Shown one piece after another: positions 21,672 to 38,370 of a DNA stretch of 62,500 bases (position 1 is its first letter; every line of letters begins with the position of its first letter). The position numbers were made by a program, and so were the translations under genes. The notes below the pieces were generated by a model that did no database searches, was not told where the DNA came from, and saw nothing but the letters and a program-made list of their open reading frames with translations. The stretch covers positions 17,580,592 to 17,643,091 of the forward strand of contig NC_135554.1 of assembly GCF_964340395.1 (NCBI RefSeq). The letters run 5' to 3'. This DNA comes from Glandiceps talaboti (Eukaryota > Hemichordata > Enteropneusta > Spengelidae).

Positions 21672-23993
21672 CATACATACATACATACATACATACATAC
21701 ATACATAATATATACATACATACATACACATACATACATACATACATACATACATACATACATACATACATACATACATACATACATACATACATTATGT
21801 ATTAAATACAAGACAATCAATATACTTACTCCACGGACACAATGAACACTTTCAGTTTCCTGGCTATGTTCATCATTGTTTCATCGTATGTTTCTGAGAA
21901 TGGGTGAAAAAGAACATCATTCAGTTTATGTATAATAAATTACTACACTATGACAGTTCTAGCCCTTTCACAGTTTCTTCGTGTATCAAAATGATGTGTT
22001 GGCCGGTCATGATGACGATAATGATGATGGTGTGTGTGTTACCATGGTTACCAATTTGTTAATGTTGTCAGACTATTTTTATGTCAGTAGTAGTAATACA
22101 GACGGATTCTCTATACGTCCACGGACAGAGGCGCTGACACGTGTATGATTTACCTATAGATCCACCACCATGGGAAGGTTAACTAAATGACAACTGTATG
22201 ATTTACCTATAGATCCAAACATAAATCCACCACCATGGAAGTATAATAAGGCAGGCATATAGTCTTCCTTCTTCTTCACTGGTTCGTACACACGAACTCT
22301 GACATGGTCAAAAATGGTGAAATAGGCTTGAATTGTTTTATGTGGTTCCTGAAGACCTAGGATACCGCTATCGTAGACTCTGCGAAGCATTTGAGGCTCT
22401 GTACCAAATCCTAGAAACGCTCCGGCTTTGGCCTGATCCCAACGTGAAGAAAATATGAAAACGTTTACAAATGATACATTTTAATTCCTAACTTGCACCA
22501 ATAGAGCTATTACGTTCTATCTGATGTCAACGATAGCTATACAATAACATCATATTGTATACAAAGTTATGTCTGTATCATTACTATCCTATTTCATTTA
22601 TTTATTTCATTTTGCCCACTTTATGTAGAAAAGCAAAACAAAGCGTCAATGTGACTAAAATATTAATATTTACTTTTGCGCAACAATTTAGAGGAAAGGA
22701 AATTTTACACGTTTTAACTCTCCTTTGTCCTTTCTTCTTGGCAGATTTTATTACTACAGTGTAAACTTGTGCAAGGGTGTATGTATTGAATGTCGTTTTA
22801 TCAAATGCATCGGTCTTTATCACCTGCAGTTATTAAGCCCGCCAGTGGCTAAAAGGGAGCGGCCGGTACTGTCATCTACAAGAATTTACCAGCGAGAAGA
22901 GTTATTCCATATTCGCACTAATTTGTTTTGGCGCAAATATTTTAGAGCTAAAATACAACTATTCACAGTATTGAACTCTAATTAGACAATCACGCCTCGT
23001 TTCAATAATCATTAATTTTATGATAACCACAATAATTACGCATGCAGTTTTCATGGCCATGCCTTATTGTAATTGTGAAAAGGTAACTTTAATTATTAAC
23101 TTTTCGTGTACAGACTAAAATCCATTGTGCCTGATTACTTATTAACTAGGACGCCATATTTGTCAGGATGGTTTACATTTCACACATTCTTGCATCGCGA
23201 TGAATAAAATAACTTAACAAAGATAATGGCACTGAGATAGTGACAAATTTTAAACTCAATTCCATTGAATCAACCGACTCACTAGCGTCGATAATTTCTG
23301 TACATGACAAGCTTCTGAAAGGATATCTAGACGTGGAGAACCACTTTATACGCTAGCACATTTTATGTTAAAGAATAACGTACTGGTTTGTTTGTTGTTC
23401 ATGGTATTGACACAAATATGACTGCTTATATTTCGCAAAATTAACTTCAATCATGGTTTATCTCAGACTGGCACTTTTAACACAGTGATTTGTTTCATAT
23501 GCATATAGGTTTATCATATCTGCACATATCTTCCTGAGTAATGTTCACCTCCAGACGCGTATCTGATTTGATTCAAGCATGTTATTCATTGATTGTGAGC
23601 CGTCATTACATCCGTCCATTACATGAGTATTAAATTTTTTTGACGGGCTTGGTACCAAAACTTAATTCGCCTGTTTCACTGCTCAAATCCGATCATCAAG
23701 ACTCGAACATAGCCTGTTTCGGATTATATCCAAGTCAGTTGATAGGAATGTATAAGTCTATCTGATAATAACGGAGGAATAATGCTTACACGGTCACATC
23801 CAACTAGTGGTTATATGTGACTAATATTAATCGACCTAGCTATACAGTGACTTACCACGTGCCGTAGTGCTCTCAAACCAGCGTCTACCAACCTCAACTT
23901 GTGTGGATCCGCGATTCCATTCGGCATTGGAGCATAGATGAAATATAAAAGCACGCCGAGGAAGACAACGAAAACGGCAGCCAACGTACGCAT
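20646..23993 (-). CDS. NCEH1/AADAC-like membrane esterase, copy A
   Basis: Exons 23993-23856, 22432-22207, 21893-21830 and 21450-20646 (TAG) give 1233 nt and 410 residues, the usual family size. Residues 4-20 form a signal anchor (LAAVFVVFLGVLLYFIYAPM), as in type II ER-membrane esterases. HGGG (oxyanion hole) is at 112-115. GDSAGG carries the nucleophile Ser186. LRDDG with Asp347 and DGFHG with His377 complete the triad. The family (alpha/beta hydrolase, hormone-sensitive-lipase group) hydrolyses lipid or arylacetamide esters at the ER with a lumenal catalytic domain; the substrate here is unknown. This is the most downstream gene of a four-gene tandem array. Intron 3 contains a long (CATA)n tract, and the end of exon 2 is followed by a partial copy of itself. 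Confidence 0.92.
21507..21795. repeat. TTCG/(CATA)n array in intron 3 of esterase A
   Basis: TTTC/TTCG repeats lead into CATA repeats from about 21577 to 21795, with two brief interruptions. The tract lies between the acceptor side of exon 4 and exon 3 of copy A. Confidence 0.97.
22148..22240. repeat. partial duplication of the exon 2 end and donor of esterase A
   Basis: GATTTACCTATAGATCCA occurs at about 22146 and 22199, each followed by CCACCACCATGG. The left copy lacks 12 bp (AAACATAAATCC) present in the real exon. On the minus strand this is a second, shortened copy of the HGGG-coding end with its own GTAAAT donor, placed about 53 bp inside intron 2. Confidence 0.85.
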
Positions 23994-25189
23994 TGTATCA
24001 ATTCTTTATACTATCATACACGTGTTACAGGTGTGAGTATAATGACCTCATACAAGTAAACAAATTTCCAACGGTACTATGCCCTCTGTGGTAGTTTTCA
24101 GTAAAAGTTTTCTCTTTCGTTATGCATATATATCACCATCAACAAGGTTTGATGTGTTGACTTCTGCGTTACGTGTACCAATTGAGCGTACGTATCTGAT
24201 GAAGTTTGCCGACAAAATATATGAAAACGGTATGATAGTTATAATTGATCAATACTATATAGACCTGGGCACCATATGCAAATCACTCAGTTGGTTAGTG
24301 GTACGGAGCCCTTTCCCTGGACCCTGTCTAGAGTCTGGAGATTTGAGCACCTCGGGGTCACGAGAAAATGAGCTTATCGCTATTATTAAAGTGTATTCCA
24401 TCTTTCGTTTCCCCTCCGCCCCCCCCCCTTTCCTTTTTTGTAAAAATGGCAATGGCTGGGAAATCAAAGTATTGCGATCTATCGATATATATACCCATAG
24501 AAGTAACAAGCTAAGTGATCGGAGCCTCCACCCCAACTACTATTTTCAATGACAGAAGTATCAGAATGATACAAACCCATACTGTGTCAATTTGATAAGA
24601 GAAATTATTGCACAAAAAAAATGACACTTTTGGAAAATGGTGTCTGAATGAATGAAACGAAGTGATGAAGCCAAGTCCATTTTGAACAACTTATATTATG
24701 CACACAATGAATGTAATTTTATTATTTCATGTTACCGTAAGACTACATTCGATAACCACATCTGATGTAACAATGAATCTGAGCAATATATAACAAAGGC
24801 AAAATGGTACTGAGAAAGTTAACGAACTATAACTTATAAGCAGCAGCGTCAGGATGCGAGAACGCTTGCGTATGGGTCAACTAGAACACGTTGTTTTTTA
24901 CTCGAGGCATTTCTGTTTGACTGTCAGTGGCAAACTTATATCATTAACAGACAATTTCAAGTTAACTTCAAAATAAGACATGTTTCTGTGCTGTGGTTCA
25001 AGGGTGAACATTTGAATAAGGGTGAGGTATACCAAGATTTTAGCAGAAAACGACCTCTGACCTGGGGATGTTTTGGCGGGAAATTGAAAGTAACACAATA
25101 CAAAAGAAAAGTTACAAGTTCAAAAAAAATGCTAGTCCGCGGACTCCAACTTTATTGCATGGGAGAATATTTACATTATCATTCTGCAT
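23994..25189. other. intergenic, esterase A promoter side and B 3' side
   Basis: About 1.2 kb with no convincing gene. It must contain the copy A promoter and the B 3' UTR. The open frames at 24079-24552 and 24255-24536 resemble no family. Confidence 0.6.
25151..25156 (-). terminator. poly(A) signal of esterase B
   Basis: AATAAA on the minus strand, about 34 bp past the stop of copy B. Confidence 0.6.
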
Positions 25190-29693
<4,504 letters not shown>

Positions 29694-30938
29694 GGTGTAC
29701 AGAAATCCTACGTACCGAGAGGCTGGTCAAACACAAGTTTTGATAACGATGCGCAGCTCTAAATGTAAAAGACGGATATGATATACAGACAGATATACGG
29801 ATGTTGACCTTTGCACTGTGAACTCTTCACTCTGTGTCAATATTACACTGACATCGCACGCAATGGAGAGATATTTCAAACAGGCACGCACAGCTATGCA
29901 AATGTTCTTGTAAGTAATTTTGGTCGATCACAAACTCTTAAAAGTACTGCACTGGCATTGGAACAAAACTATTCTCCAACAGGCAATTAAATATAGGTGT
30001 AAGAAATGTATTTTATTTCAGTAGCCATGAAAAAGTATTACAAACAGAAAGGGGAAAGAAACGGGGATGGGTAAACTCAAAATTTAACAAAAAGAACAAA
30101 AAGATACATGCACAGTATTAGGCAAGTTTATTACATTGGGTTGAAAAGTTCACATTTCTCATTATAAGTATTTAGTTTGTCATTTCTCTTCATAATGAAC
30201 TACTCTGTACGTTTCATTTTATAGAATGATTATCCATTATATTATCTATAATTCTTTATTCTCTCTTTCCAAGACATTCTTTCAATTCACCTCTTCTCTT
30301 GTAAAGCTCTCATCAGTAGTCTGAATGTACAAAAGGAGTGCGTTCTTTGCAATGCACTGGATAAGAGTGGCCCTATTTTTTTATGTTTCTCATTACTTTT
30401 TAATGGCAACTATGGGTCGGTCGGTCGATTTAAAAAAAAGTGAAAAACTAAAAAATAATCTTCATGTCTGCTTCTCCTTTCCCTCCTCTCTATCTTCTTT
30501 TAATTGGATTCCTGGTAACAAGCCCTTTCCCAACTTCTCTACATAATTGGTATGTTCTCAGCCCCCTACTTCCGTCATGAAAGAAATTCTCTGTTCGTGA
30601 ACAAGTTAAGTGTCTTCATCGCCGTCATGGCTGTAGATGACGTCGACAGTCCATACACTTAAGCTTTTTTATTTTGATGTCGGAGCTGAAATTTGGGTCT
30701 TTCAGTTAATGAGAAACAGAAAAAATAGGGTCGTCACTCTAACAGCTTTTGCCTCAACACAGCACAACATAACACAACACAACAAAAATTTATTAATACT
30801 TTTAGGACATTTCACTTTCTGGTAGGAAAACAATCACGATCCGTCGGCTAGCTTGACTTGTGTCCGCACACACCCGAAAGACGACATAGCAGCGATTTCT
30901 ACTGTTTATATCTTCATGATCTTTCTCCCACCACGTCA
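29694..30938. other. intergenic between esterases B and C
   Basis: This 1.2-kb interval contains the B promoter side, one G1 element (30361-30743) and the C 3' UTR, with a minus-strand AATAAA at 30789-30794, about 145 bp past the C stop. No other gene is seen. Confidence 0.65.
30361..30743. mobile_element. TIR element family G1, copy 2 (inverted relative to copy 1)
   Basis: It starts ATAAGAGTGGCCCTATTT and ends GGTCGTCACTCTAA. The interior CCGTCATGAAAGAAATTCTC is the complement of the interior of 9616-10048. Confidence 0.8.
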
Positions 30939-32412
30939 TCACAATATCCTTTTCACCACTTTGACAATGTCCTCCCTTAGTCGATGGCCAACTTCAAGTC
31001 CTCCAACTTTCAAACCCATATACAGCATTGCATGGAACCCGCCTGGTATATCATCAATATTCACTTCTACGCTTGCATTTTTCAGTCTTCTTGCGTAAAG
31101 GGTTCCGTCATCCTTCGCAACATCGAACTCTCCAGTCCAAATGTGCGTGTATGGCAATCCAGTGAGATCGTCTGCCAAAAGTGGCGCAAAATATGGATCT
31201 AATAATGTACTGAACAGATTTTCTGGAATCTCATCCATGGTCATTTTCATAGTAGTCAATTTTGGTGTAAGCCCAGTTTGTATATCTTCCTTGTTGAGTA
31301 ACTCGTGGTGAATGTACTTAGCAAAGTGTGTGTGATTAGAATTCTTCATAGTTACAGCTTGAAGAAATTGCCCTTCAAACATGGCATCTACTAGATCACG
31401 TGGCCCCTCTCCAATAGCGTAAAGCAACCAATAATAAACCATAACTTTAATGGAGAGTAACCCTTCGAGAACTTTCTCATTTCGTTGATATGACGGCAAA
31501 GAAAAATCTAGAGCTTGTAGAAGGGGGTAAATCAGAGCCTGTAATTTCAATTTTGGAGTAATTTTGTTCTCCTTCAGCTGTAAAGCAACGGACGCTGCCA
31601 AATTCCCACCAGAACTTTCACCAGATATGCCAACCCTGTTTGCATCCACGTTATATTCGTCTGCATGTTGCAATAGCCATTTAGTTGCTCTGTAGCAGTC
31701 GTCTACTGGCCCTGGATAGAAGGTTTCTGGAGCTAGCCTATGCCTGTCAGAGAAGATGATAAGAACTAGATGATAATAGTCACACCGCTGAAGAAACAAC
31801 CCACACTGTTCAATAACAGCTATTCTTATTATAGTGTCATGATGTCGCTAATATTAGGATTCTTCTTTTTATCATTCTTTTGAGCGAGGTCAGTTTTTAC
31901 ATACATACATACATACATACATACTATACACAGTGTTTTTAAATTTGTCAAGGGTGGGTGCCATGGCGTAAGTAGCTGAAATCATAGACGTCTCTCCAAC
32001 GTCTCCGGTCAAATCTAGAAGTACCCTTAGGCTATCATTTTAACGGGATTCTCAACCAAAAGTATGGTACACTATTTTGGAAATATTGGCATTACTTGTT
32101 TAGTGCCATAGGGAGATCCTCTTGGTGACATTTTAAATAGGAAAAGTTTGTGATTAGAGTGTGGTCCCGACCACTTTTCCGAAGAAAACATAATATTTCC
32201 ATAACTTACCCTATAGATACAATGGCATACTGTCCCAGCATATCAGTCAAATCAACCATAACTTGATTATAAGCATCTATAAAGTGGGTATGTATATTGT
32301 GGTTACTATTAATAAACTACTAACAATAATAATTATGATTAAGGATGGTTCATCATTTTCAAATCAGCGTTTGATAATTCGGTCTAATTTTTGTTAATAG
32401 TTGAATGGTCAG

Positions 32413-32458
<46 letters not shown>

Positions 32459-34487
32459 TACTGATTAACGTATAGAGACAGGCAGATGGGTGGTCATACG
32501 ATAAACAGTAATGTGTAGTTAGGTGGGTCGATGTGTGGGTGGATGGATTTATACATGGGTGGATGGATCGGGATGGATGAAGGGAGGGACAGACGCGGTA
32601 GCGACAGGTGTAAAGAAAGACAGACAGATATCTAGCCAGACAGACAAACAAACAAACATACAGACAGACAGACAGACAGACAAATAAACAGACAGACAGA
32701 CAGACAAACAAACAAACAGCATTTAGCTATCTTTATGAACAGTTTTATGATGTGCACACTAAATTACCTAAACCCAACGTTGCCCAACCGCCGCCATGGA
32801 TAAAAACCAAGGCTGGGAATTTATCACCCGTACTTTCCAGCGGTGCATACATTCTTACTAGTACTCCATCGAAATCATGATCAGTAACGTTGATGTGAGG
32901 CATTCTTGGTTGTACTAAGTCTACGATCTGTGTAGCTATGTTCATAGCTGGACGATGTATTTGGTACTGCTGTATAACTCCTAAATATTGTAGAATTGTC
33001 CCCTGTAGAGAGTATGCATCAATAATAAGTAATAAATTAATAAAAATTAATAATCTTTATTTATACTGGCTAGTTCTTTAAGTATATAAACGCTGTCTCC
33101 AAAGAAGTCCAGTGAGGGCCATCCCTCATGGGTTCAGTGTTAATGCAGGGAGAAACCGGAGTACCCAGGGAAAACCTGCGTTGTTCGGTAGAGTCAAACT
33201 GATCATGAGCGACACTCTTACTTAGAGCATTGAAAATTTAATCAAACCCCGACTGGGTTCGAACCCCGGCCGCAGTGGTAAGAGGCGAGGCGAGTGGTTT
33301 AACCACTCGATTAGGCAATCTTACACGTTTTACGATAATGAAAGATACAAGGTAAAGTTTTCATATCTGAAAGCCATTTATCAGAATTAGGAAATACGAT
33401 CCGCGAATGTTAGATAAAACGGAAGTTCAAATATGGTACAGTCGTTATATTCTCATGATGTTTAACAGAAGACAAACCTAATGGCCATAAAGTGCCATCC
33501 TCACAGACAAATACACGTATTTCCTTAACTTTCAATATCAGAATGAATTATTCAACATATTGGCAAAAGGGCCATATCTTGTAACAAAATCATTTCAAAT
33601 TTGACAATTAGCCTAATTTCAATTCATTCTATTGCATTTTGAAATTATTTGATGGGCCAGAATATACCACTGATTCCCCATAATTCCATGTTTCCCCTTC
33701 AAAATCAGAACTTCACGACCGCAATTCTACCTTGTTTGCTCCCTCCCGCGGCCGATTGCCCCCCCCCCCCCCACTGAAAAATTGTGCAAGAACAGCTTTT
33801 TGCAAGAACAGCATCTTTGACTGCACCTGATCATTTCTTTGAAAGCGTCTGCTGTAGGCAGTTTCACCGAACTTATTATAACATATATTTAATTAGCGTC
33901 ACTACTACGATATGCTGGCCACTCTATATCATCACAACCATACGTGACGTGTGGTTGGATTTGTATTAAACGTTGTATATACTTAGATTATAATGGGATA
34001 TGACAATTCAATGTTCGTATGAATGGATCCCTTCATTACGAAGGGATTTTAACGAAAAATATTTTTTTTAAATACTCAATGACCAGGATGCTACGTAACT
34101 ATGTCTTTCTCTTAATACTTGATTCCTAATTGATCAGTATTTTAACGGTTTATTACCTATCTTTAAGTCAATAAAAATCGTTTCTCACTTGGGAAAATGG
34201 CAAGGATTGTTACGACATACAATCTACCTTGATATTCACATAATCTAAACACAGTATTACAAATTCATGACAGATATGTGTGCATCTTCACCTACTACAG
34301 GTATATCAGCTTGACCTTGACCCGGTCCAACCATCCCTCTTGTACTTACCAAGTTTATTCCCGTTCTAGCTACCCCATTTACGACAGAGACTTTGATTGG
34401 GTTAGTAACGCTTGGTGGCAGCGGAGTGTATAGATACATCGCTACTACGACCAACAAGAACTTCCACTTAAAATTCCACAGAGACAT
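30939..34487 (-). CDS. NCEH1/AADAC-like membrane esterase, copy C
   Basis: Exons 34487-34350, 33002-32768, 32276-32210 and 31743-30939 (TGA) give 1245 nt and 414 residues. The signal anchor is WKFLLVVVAMYLYTPLPPS. HGGG is at 115-118. The nucleophile elbow reads GESSGG (Ser190) instead of GDSAGG, the acid motif is FDVAKDDG (Asp354) instead of FDVLRDDG, and the histidine motif is GGFHAM (His384). All three catalytic residues remain, so it may still be active, but the surroundings differ from A, B and D. Exons 2 and 3 (235 and 67 nt) equal those of copy D, and LDFSLPSYQ and YYWLLYAIGE are shared with D, so C and D are sisters. Intron 1 holds a tRNA-derived SINE. Confidence 0.91.
31898..31924. 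repeat. short (CATA)n in intron 3 of esterase C
   Basis: About six CATA units, in the same intron and orientation as the long arrays in copies A and B. Confidence 0.9.
32407..32459. repeat. (GATT)n microsatellite
   Basis: GATT repeats in intron 2 of esterase C. Confidence 0.95.
32634..32718. repeat. (CAGA)n/(CAAA)n microsatellite
   Basis: CAGA units interleaved with CAAA units in intron 2 of esterase C, just past the exon 2 donor. Confidence 0.93.
33040..33325 (-). mobile_element. tRNA-derived SINE
   Basis: On the minus strand the 5' head (about 33325-33250) resembles a tRNA: an A-box-like CTAATCGAGTGGTTAA and a B box GGTTCGAACCC at about 33256-33266. The body contains TTTTCCCTGGGTACTCCGG and TTTCTCCCTGC, a core seen in SINEs of several invertebrate groups. 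The 3' end is AT-rich with AATAAAG. It lies in intron 1 of esterase C in the sense orientation. Confidence 0.8.
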
Positions 34488-34668
34488 TGTGTAGAGTTTG
34501 GAATATTCAGCTTTACTCTTTGGACATGAGACCCGTTGTTTCTTTGTTTCTAGTACTCGCCTTGATCTGTTTAGACCACAGTATCAAAGGTTAGGTTTGA
34601 ACTTAATTAACCAGCTACGCTGACTGATCATGTACGATACGAGTAGATGCGATGTAGTCTTGGTAACC

Positions 34669-34758
34669 CAGCCTCGAGCTCACCACTGATGGCTCACTCT
34701 CTGGCCGAGCGGGAATCTCTCAGTGCTCAATGGAGTGGCTGAAGTCAAAGAGTCTGGG
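34669..34758. repeat. small TIR palindrome
   Basis: TTGGTAACCCAGCCTC at the left end is mirrored by GAGTCTGGGTAACCAA at the right end, about 90 bp in all. It lies about 180 bp upstream of the esterase C start codon. Confidence 0.65.
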
Positions 34759-35501
34759 TAACCAAAACCAATGAGAGATGGTTGATCATAATCATCACGA
34801 GGTGGCGTTTTTCATTATATAGTTAAAGGTCAAATAACAAATAACTTCATGTTGTTTTAGCGACACGGTAATATCTGACATAAGCATTTGAGGGGTATGA
34901 CGATTGGTACAGTGGGCGATATAATAAGTTAGCGAATAGAACGTCAACGGATTGTTATATGGCTGAATCCGACCGATCAATCAGGATCATACTTTTTTTA
35001 ATCGTTTACAATGAAAGAGAAATACACGTAGGTCAGCAAGATAGTGATTTTTGCATTTCTTCAAATTAAACAAGTTGTTCTCTCAGAAATATGGCCATGG
35101 GTTAGTGATAATATATGCTTAAAATCAATTTATTTCTTTACTTCGAAGAACAGCGATATATATATAGTCATTGGTCAATTAGCGATTCAATGAAAATTAA
35201 TTAAAAAAATAAATAAACCAGTGCTCCAAACGTTAGCTGCTGACAACTCTGTCGAAGATGCCTGTTTTTTCGGCAGTTTAAGGTGGTCTGTAACACTGCA
35301 GGCCCATGATGAAGACTAAGTTTAGTTCGGCCCTTGGTGGCGCTATACAGGTCGTTATTAGGGAACGCCGTGAAAACAATTCTGTAAACGATCAACAGGC
35401 GCGATTTGTAAGCCTTTATTGAAAGCAATTTTATCTTGCCTTTACTCGAGGATTAGAAATATTTAAACAATAATGTACGCCCTCCCAGCCCATAATGGAC
35501 G

Positions 35502-35571
35502 AAAGCAAACTTTGAACGACATAATGGGCGAGGCGACAGCCGAACCCATTATCGAGTGCAAAGTTTGCTTT
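35502..35571. repeat. 70-bp palindrome
   Basis: AAAGCAAACTTTG at the left and CAAAGTTTGCTTT at the right, with inner pairing of CATAATGGG and CCCATTAT. The loop is GC-rich (GAGGCGACAGCC). Confidence 0.8.
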
Positions 35572-35582
35572 TATTGTTATTA

Positions 35583-35980
35583 TTTTATAGTTTTGCCAAT
35601 TCCAGTGAATTTGTAGACCGAGAAACGCAAAACAACGTATAATATACACAGCGCTGAACATCGTCGGCCATGTTCGGCCCGGAAGCTGAATACTAATCAT
35701 AGCGACACACGTACGTACACGTACATACACATATACACTTCAATGAACTGCTGTGAACACAAATTTGTTTCATTTTAATTTCAATCAAAAAATTCTTATG
35801 GTGTTTACCCCATAATTTCCCTGTTCTTAAATACCCACACCGTTATTGCCTTACGGACATAAGCGTGTATTGTTATGCTCGTTCCGGGGCCGCGATGCCC
35901 AATAACGGAGTACATTATCAGTAATAATGTACAGCGATGACGTCACAAAATTCACTGGAACTGGTAATGCTATAATATAA
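35583..35980. mobile_element. TIR element, single copy in the window
   Basis: The left block TTGCCAATTCCAGTGAATTT (35593-35612) is mirrored by AATTCACTGGAACTGGTAAT (35949-35968), with flanking ATAG/CTAT also pairing. Spacing is about 340 bp. No ORF of note. Confidence 0.65.
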
Positions 35981-36715
35981 TACTTAATAATGGAAAAGTA
36001 CACAATCTATATCGATCCCATATTAAGGGAATTATTGCTAGTGGATCCACGTTGTGTTTAGAGGTTTTTCGTGAAAAGGTAACTCATTTATCTTACTGAC
36101 GTCATGGACAATGAATGAAAAATTATAACAGTTCAGGATTACTGATAACCGTGACAAACTTCTATCGCGCGAATTCATTCACAATGTCAAATAAACAAGC
36201 CGAGCAAAATAACTCTTTAGTGATGATCACTTGCCTTTCGTAGATAGAGCAGCATTGACCTTTTTACAGTCTTAGGTTTGGGGGTCACGACATTTCTTGT
36301 TTATCAAATAAATGTTAAATTAATCTTTTCGACTTCACACAAAAAAAGATCGACAACGAAATGCTGAGTAGGACCAAATAACCAAGACCACACAATAAAC
36401 ACTTTTCTTTCAGCTATGCTATATTATTCCTTCTGTTAGTTCTAGTACATTAGCCATCCACTGAGCGGTCCGTGAAATAGTGACATTGAGACATTATCAT
36501 GCAAGTCCGGACAAGCGCCCTCTATGGTCAACTTGAATTTTCCGTAATCTCTAGCTATGGTTTGAAATTCTTAGGCTTTCCAGGAAAGTATAATCAGCGT
36601 TACATCTAGGCTGTGAGATACATCTCATCATTCCATCCCCAATGGTGAGAGGGACAGCCTGATGCCAAAGGGTTTCCAGCATGAGGCATCCTACTATATA
36701 GGGAATGCTATACTA

Positions 36716-37045
36716 CTCCAGGAAATAAAGGAAGTTTCATAAACTTTGGGTTCTTGAGAGTCAATTCATCACTTCAAGTAACATAAATCATCTCCATTAC
36801 TATTTATCAAAAGGAAATAAGCATTAAGGGGTCATGACTATTAAATTTTCATTTAATTCATATTCACATCTGCTAAAACCATGAGGCAACAGTGTAACAC
36901 TAAAAGAACAATAGTGTTGAAACATTGTTTCAATCTGGTGTTGTTTTTGCAATCAAGCTTAGCACAATGTGATGTGAAATGATTAAATCACTCTCCAGAA
37001 CACAAATTTTATGAAAATGCCATTATTACCTGGTGTTGTGTTTCC
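36716..37045. mobile_element. dispersed repeat family R1, longest copy
   Basis: It contains CTCCAGGAAATAAAGGAAG, GGGTTCTTGAGAGTCAATTC, AAGGGGTCATGACTATT, GTTTCAATCTGGTGTTGTTT and CACTCTCCAGAACAC. These occur in the same order, split, in the fragments at 3765, 15685 and 27140/27820. Confidence 0.65.
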
Positions 37046-37813
37046 CTTTAAAGAGTTCAATACAACTTGCAGAGAAGGAGGGCAAGTGCCAAGTCTGAGC
37101 TATGTCTGTACTGTGCATTCTATTAGGATAGACAGGTACAGACATACAATAGTGAAATCAAAATGACCATACATATGCTGGCAATGGAAGACATTTTTTT
37201 TATTACAAATTTAGCACCTAATTGTGAAAGAAAATGTCTGTAAATAGGATGTTTAAAAGTATGTCATCAGTGAAACACTTCACTAAATCCATAGTACAAA
37301 CATTTTATCATTTAACAAGCGACCTATCGGTCAGAATAGCTCCGCTGTTTGTTTTTTTAATTTAATTTTTTATTTTGGTGACATGTAGAAGTGGTTCAGG
37401 TCATCAGCTCTTCACTATGCAGTTTTGTTTTAGCGATGCAATAAAGTGGTTAGTGGTTTCATATGATGTCTCACTATAAAACACATTTTACACAGAAGTT
37501 GGTAATGTATTGTACTTTTATACCATAGTCACCATTTTATAACAAAAATCTACTGTTATGAAAAATTGCACAAAATCTCAGAAAAAAATGACTGGGAAAT
37601 GCACACAAGAAAAAGAAAAAAAGAGGATTTTGAGGTTGGCTATAAATAATTCCAGTGTCTTACAGCTGTAACCCTGGAAAATTTTAATGATGAATGAAAT
37701 AAACTAGGGATCTAAAATAATTTTGAGGCAATTTGAATTTCAATTTTCTAACAAATTTACAAAGTCAACAACATTCAACTTGTACTAGTTGTGGTAGATA
37801 TATATAGGGAAGA

Positions 37814-38370
37814 AATGTATTAATCGCCATCTTAGTTTCCGTACGGCGACAATCTCAAGTTAAGTACCCGGAAGAGAGTCATTCTCAGCCATACGTTACA
37901 GTGGTAACACTCGTTCATGTTCGGTTACCTTTCACAAAGAAAACACAACGAAATGGTTGAAATGATCTTTTTTTTTTATTTCTTTTCATCACAACAACAA
38001 AATCTGCGTGATTGATCAAAAGTGTTGTAAACTAAACCAGAAAGAATTATCGGACTGGCTAAACTTCCCGATGAACTGGAGTAAGGTCCTACTACTTCCA
38101 AGTAAGCCTCGATAGTACTATAGTACGTGAGAAAATCGTCTCAAACTAGCGATACAACTTTCAAAATATAACTTGACATGTCTTCATTTGTTAGAGTTAT
38201 ACAATTCAAGACGGGTTTTCACTCGAAAACAACAATTCTGTGAATAATGACACTCTGAACGCAGCGATTTCTCGGACGATGTTACCACTGTAACGTATGG
38301 CTGACAACGACTTGCTTCCGGGTTAGTCCCTCATGCATACGGGTGGATTGTCGGCGATTAATGCATACAT
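37814..38370. mobile_element. TIR element, 557 bp, single copy in the window
   Basis: ATGTATTAATCGCC with AGCCATACGTTACAGTGGTA in the left arm is mirrored by CCACTGTAACGTATGGCTGA and GGCGATTAATGCATACAT in the right arm. Arms are about 100 bp. The interior has no coding potential. Confidence 0.82.

Noticed and set aside
21577-21795. CRISPR-like or other regular array
   Set aside because: Simple (CATA)n without spacers; the same holds for 26191, 57205 and 61702.
33250-33325. Possible tRNA gene
   Set aside because: A and B boxes are present but the stems do not close into a full cloverleaf and the SINE body follows directly, so it is a SINE head.
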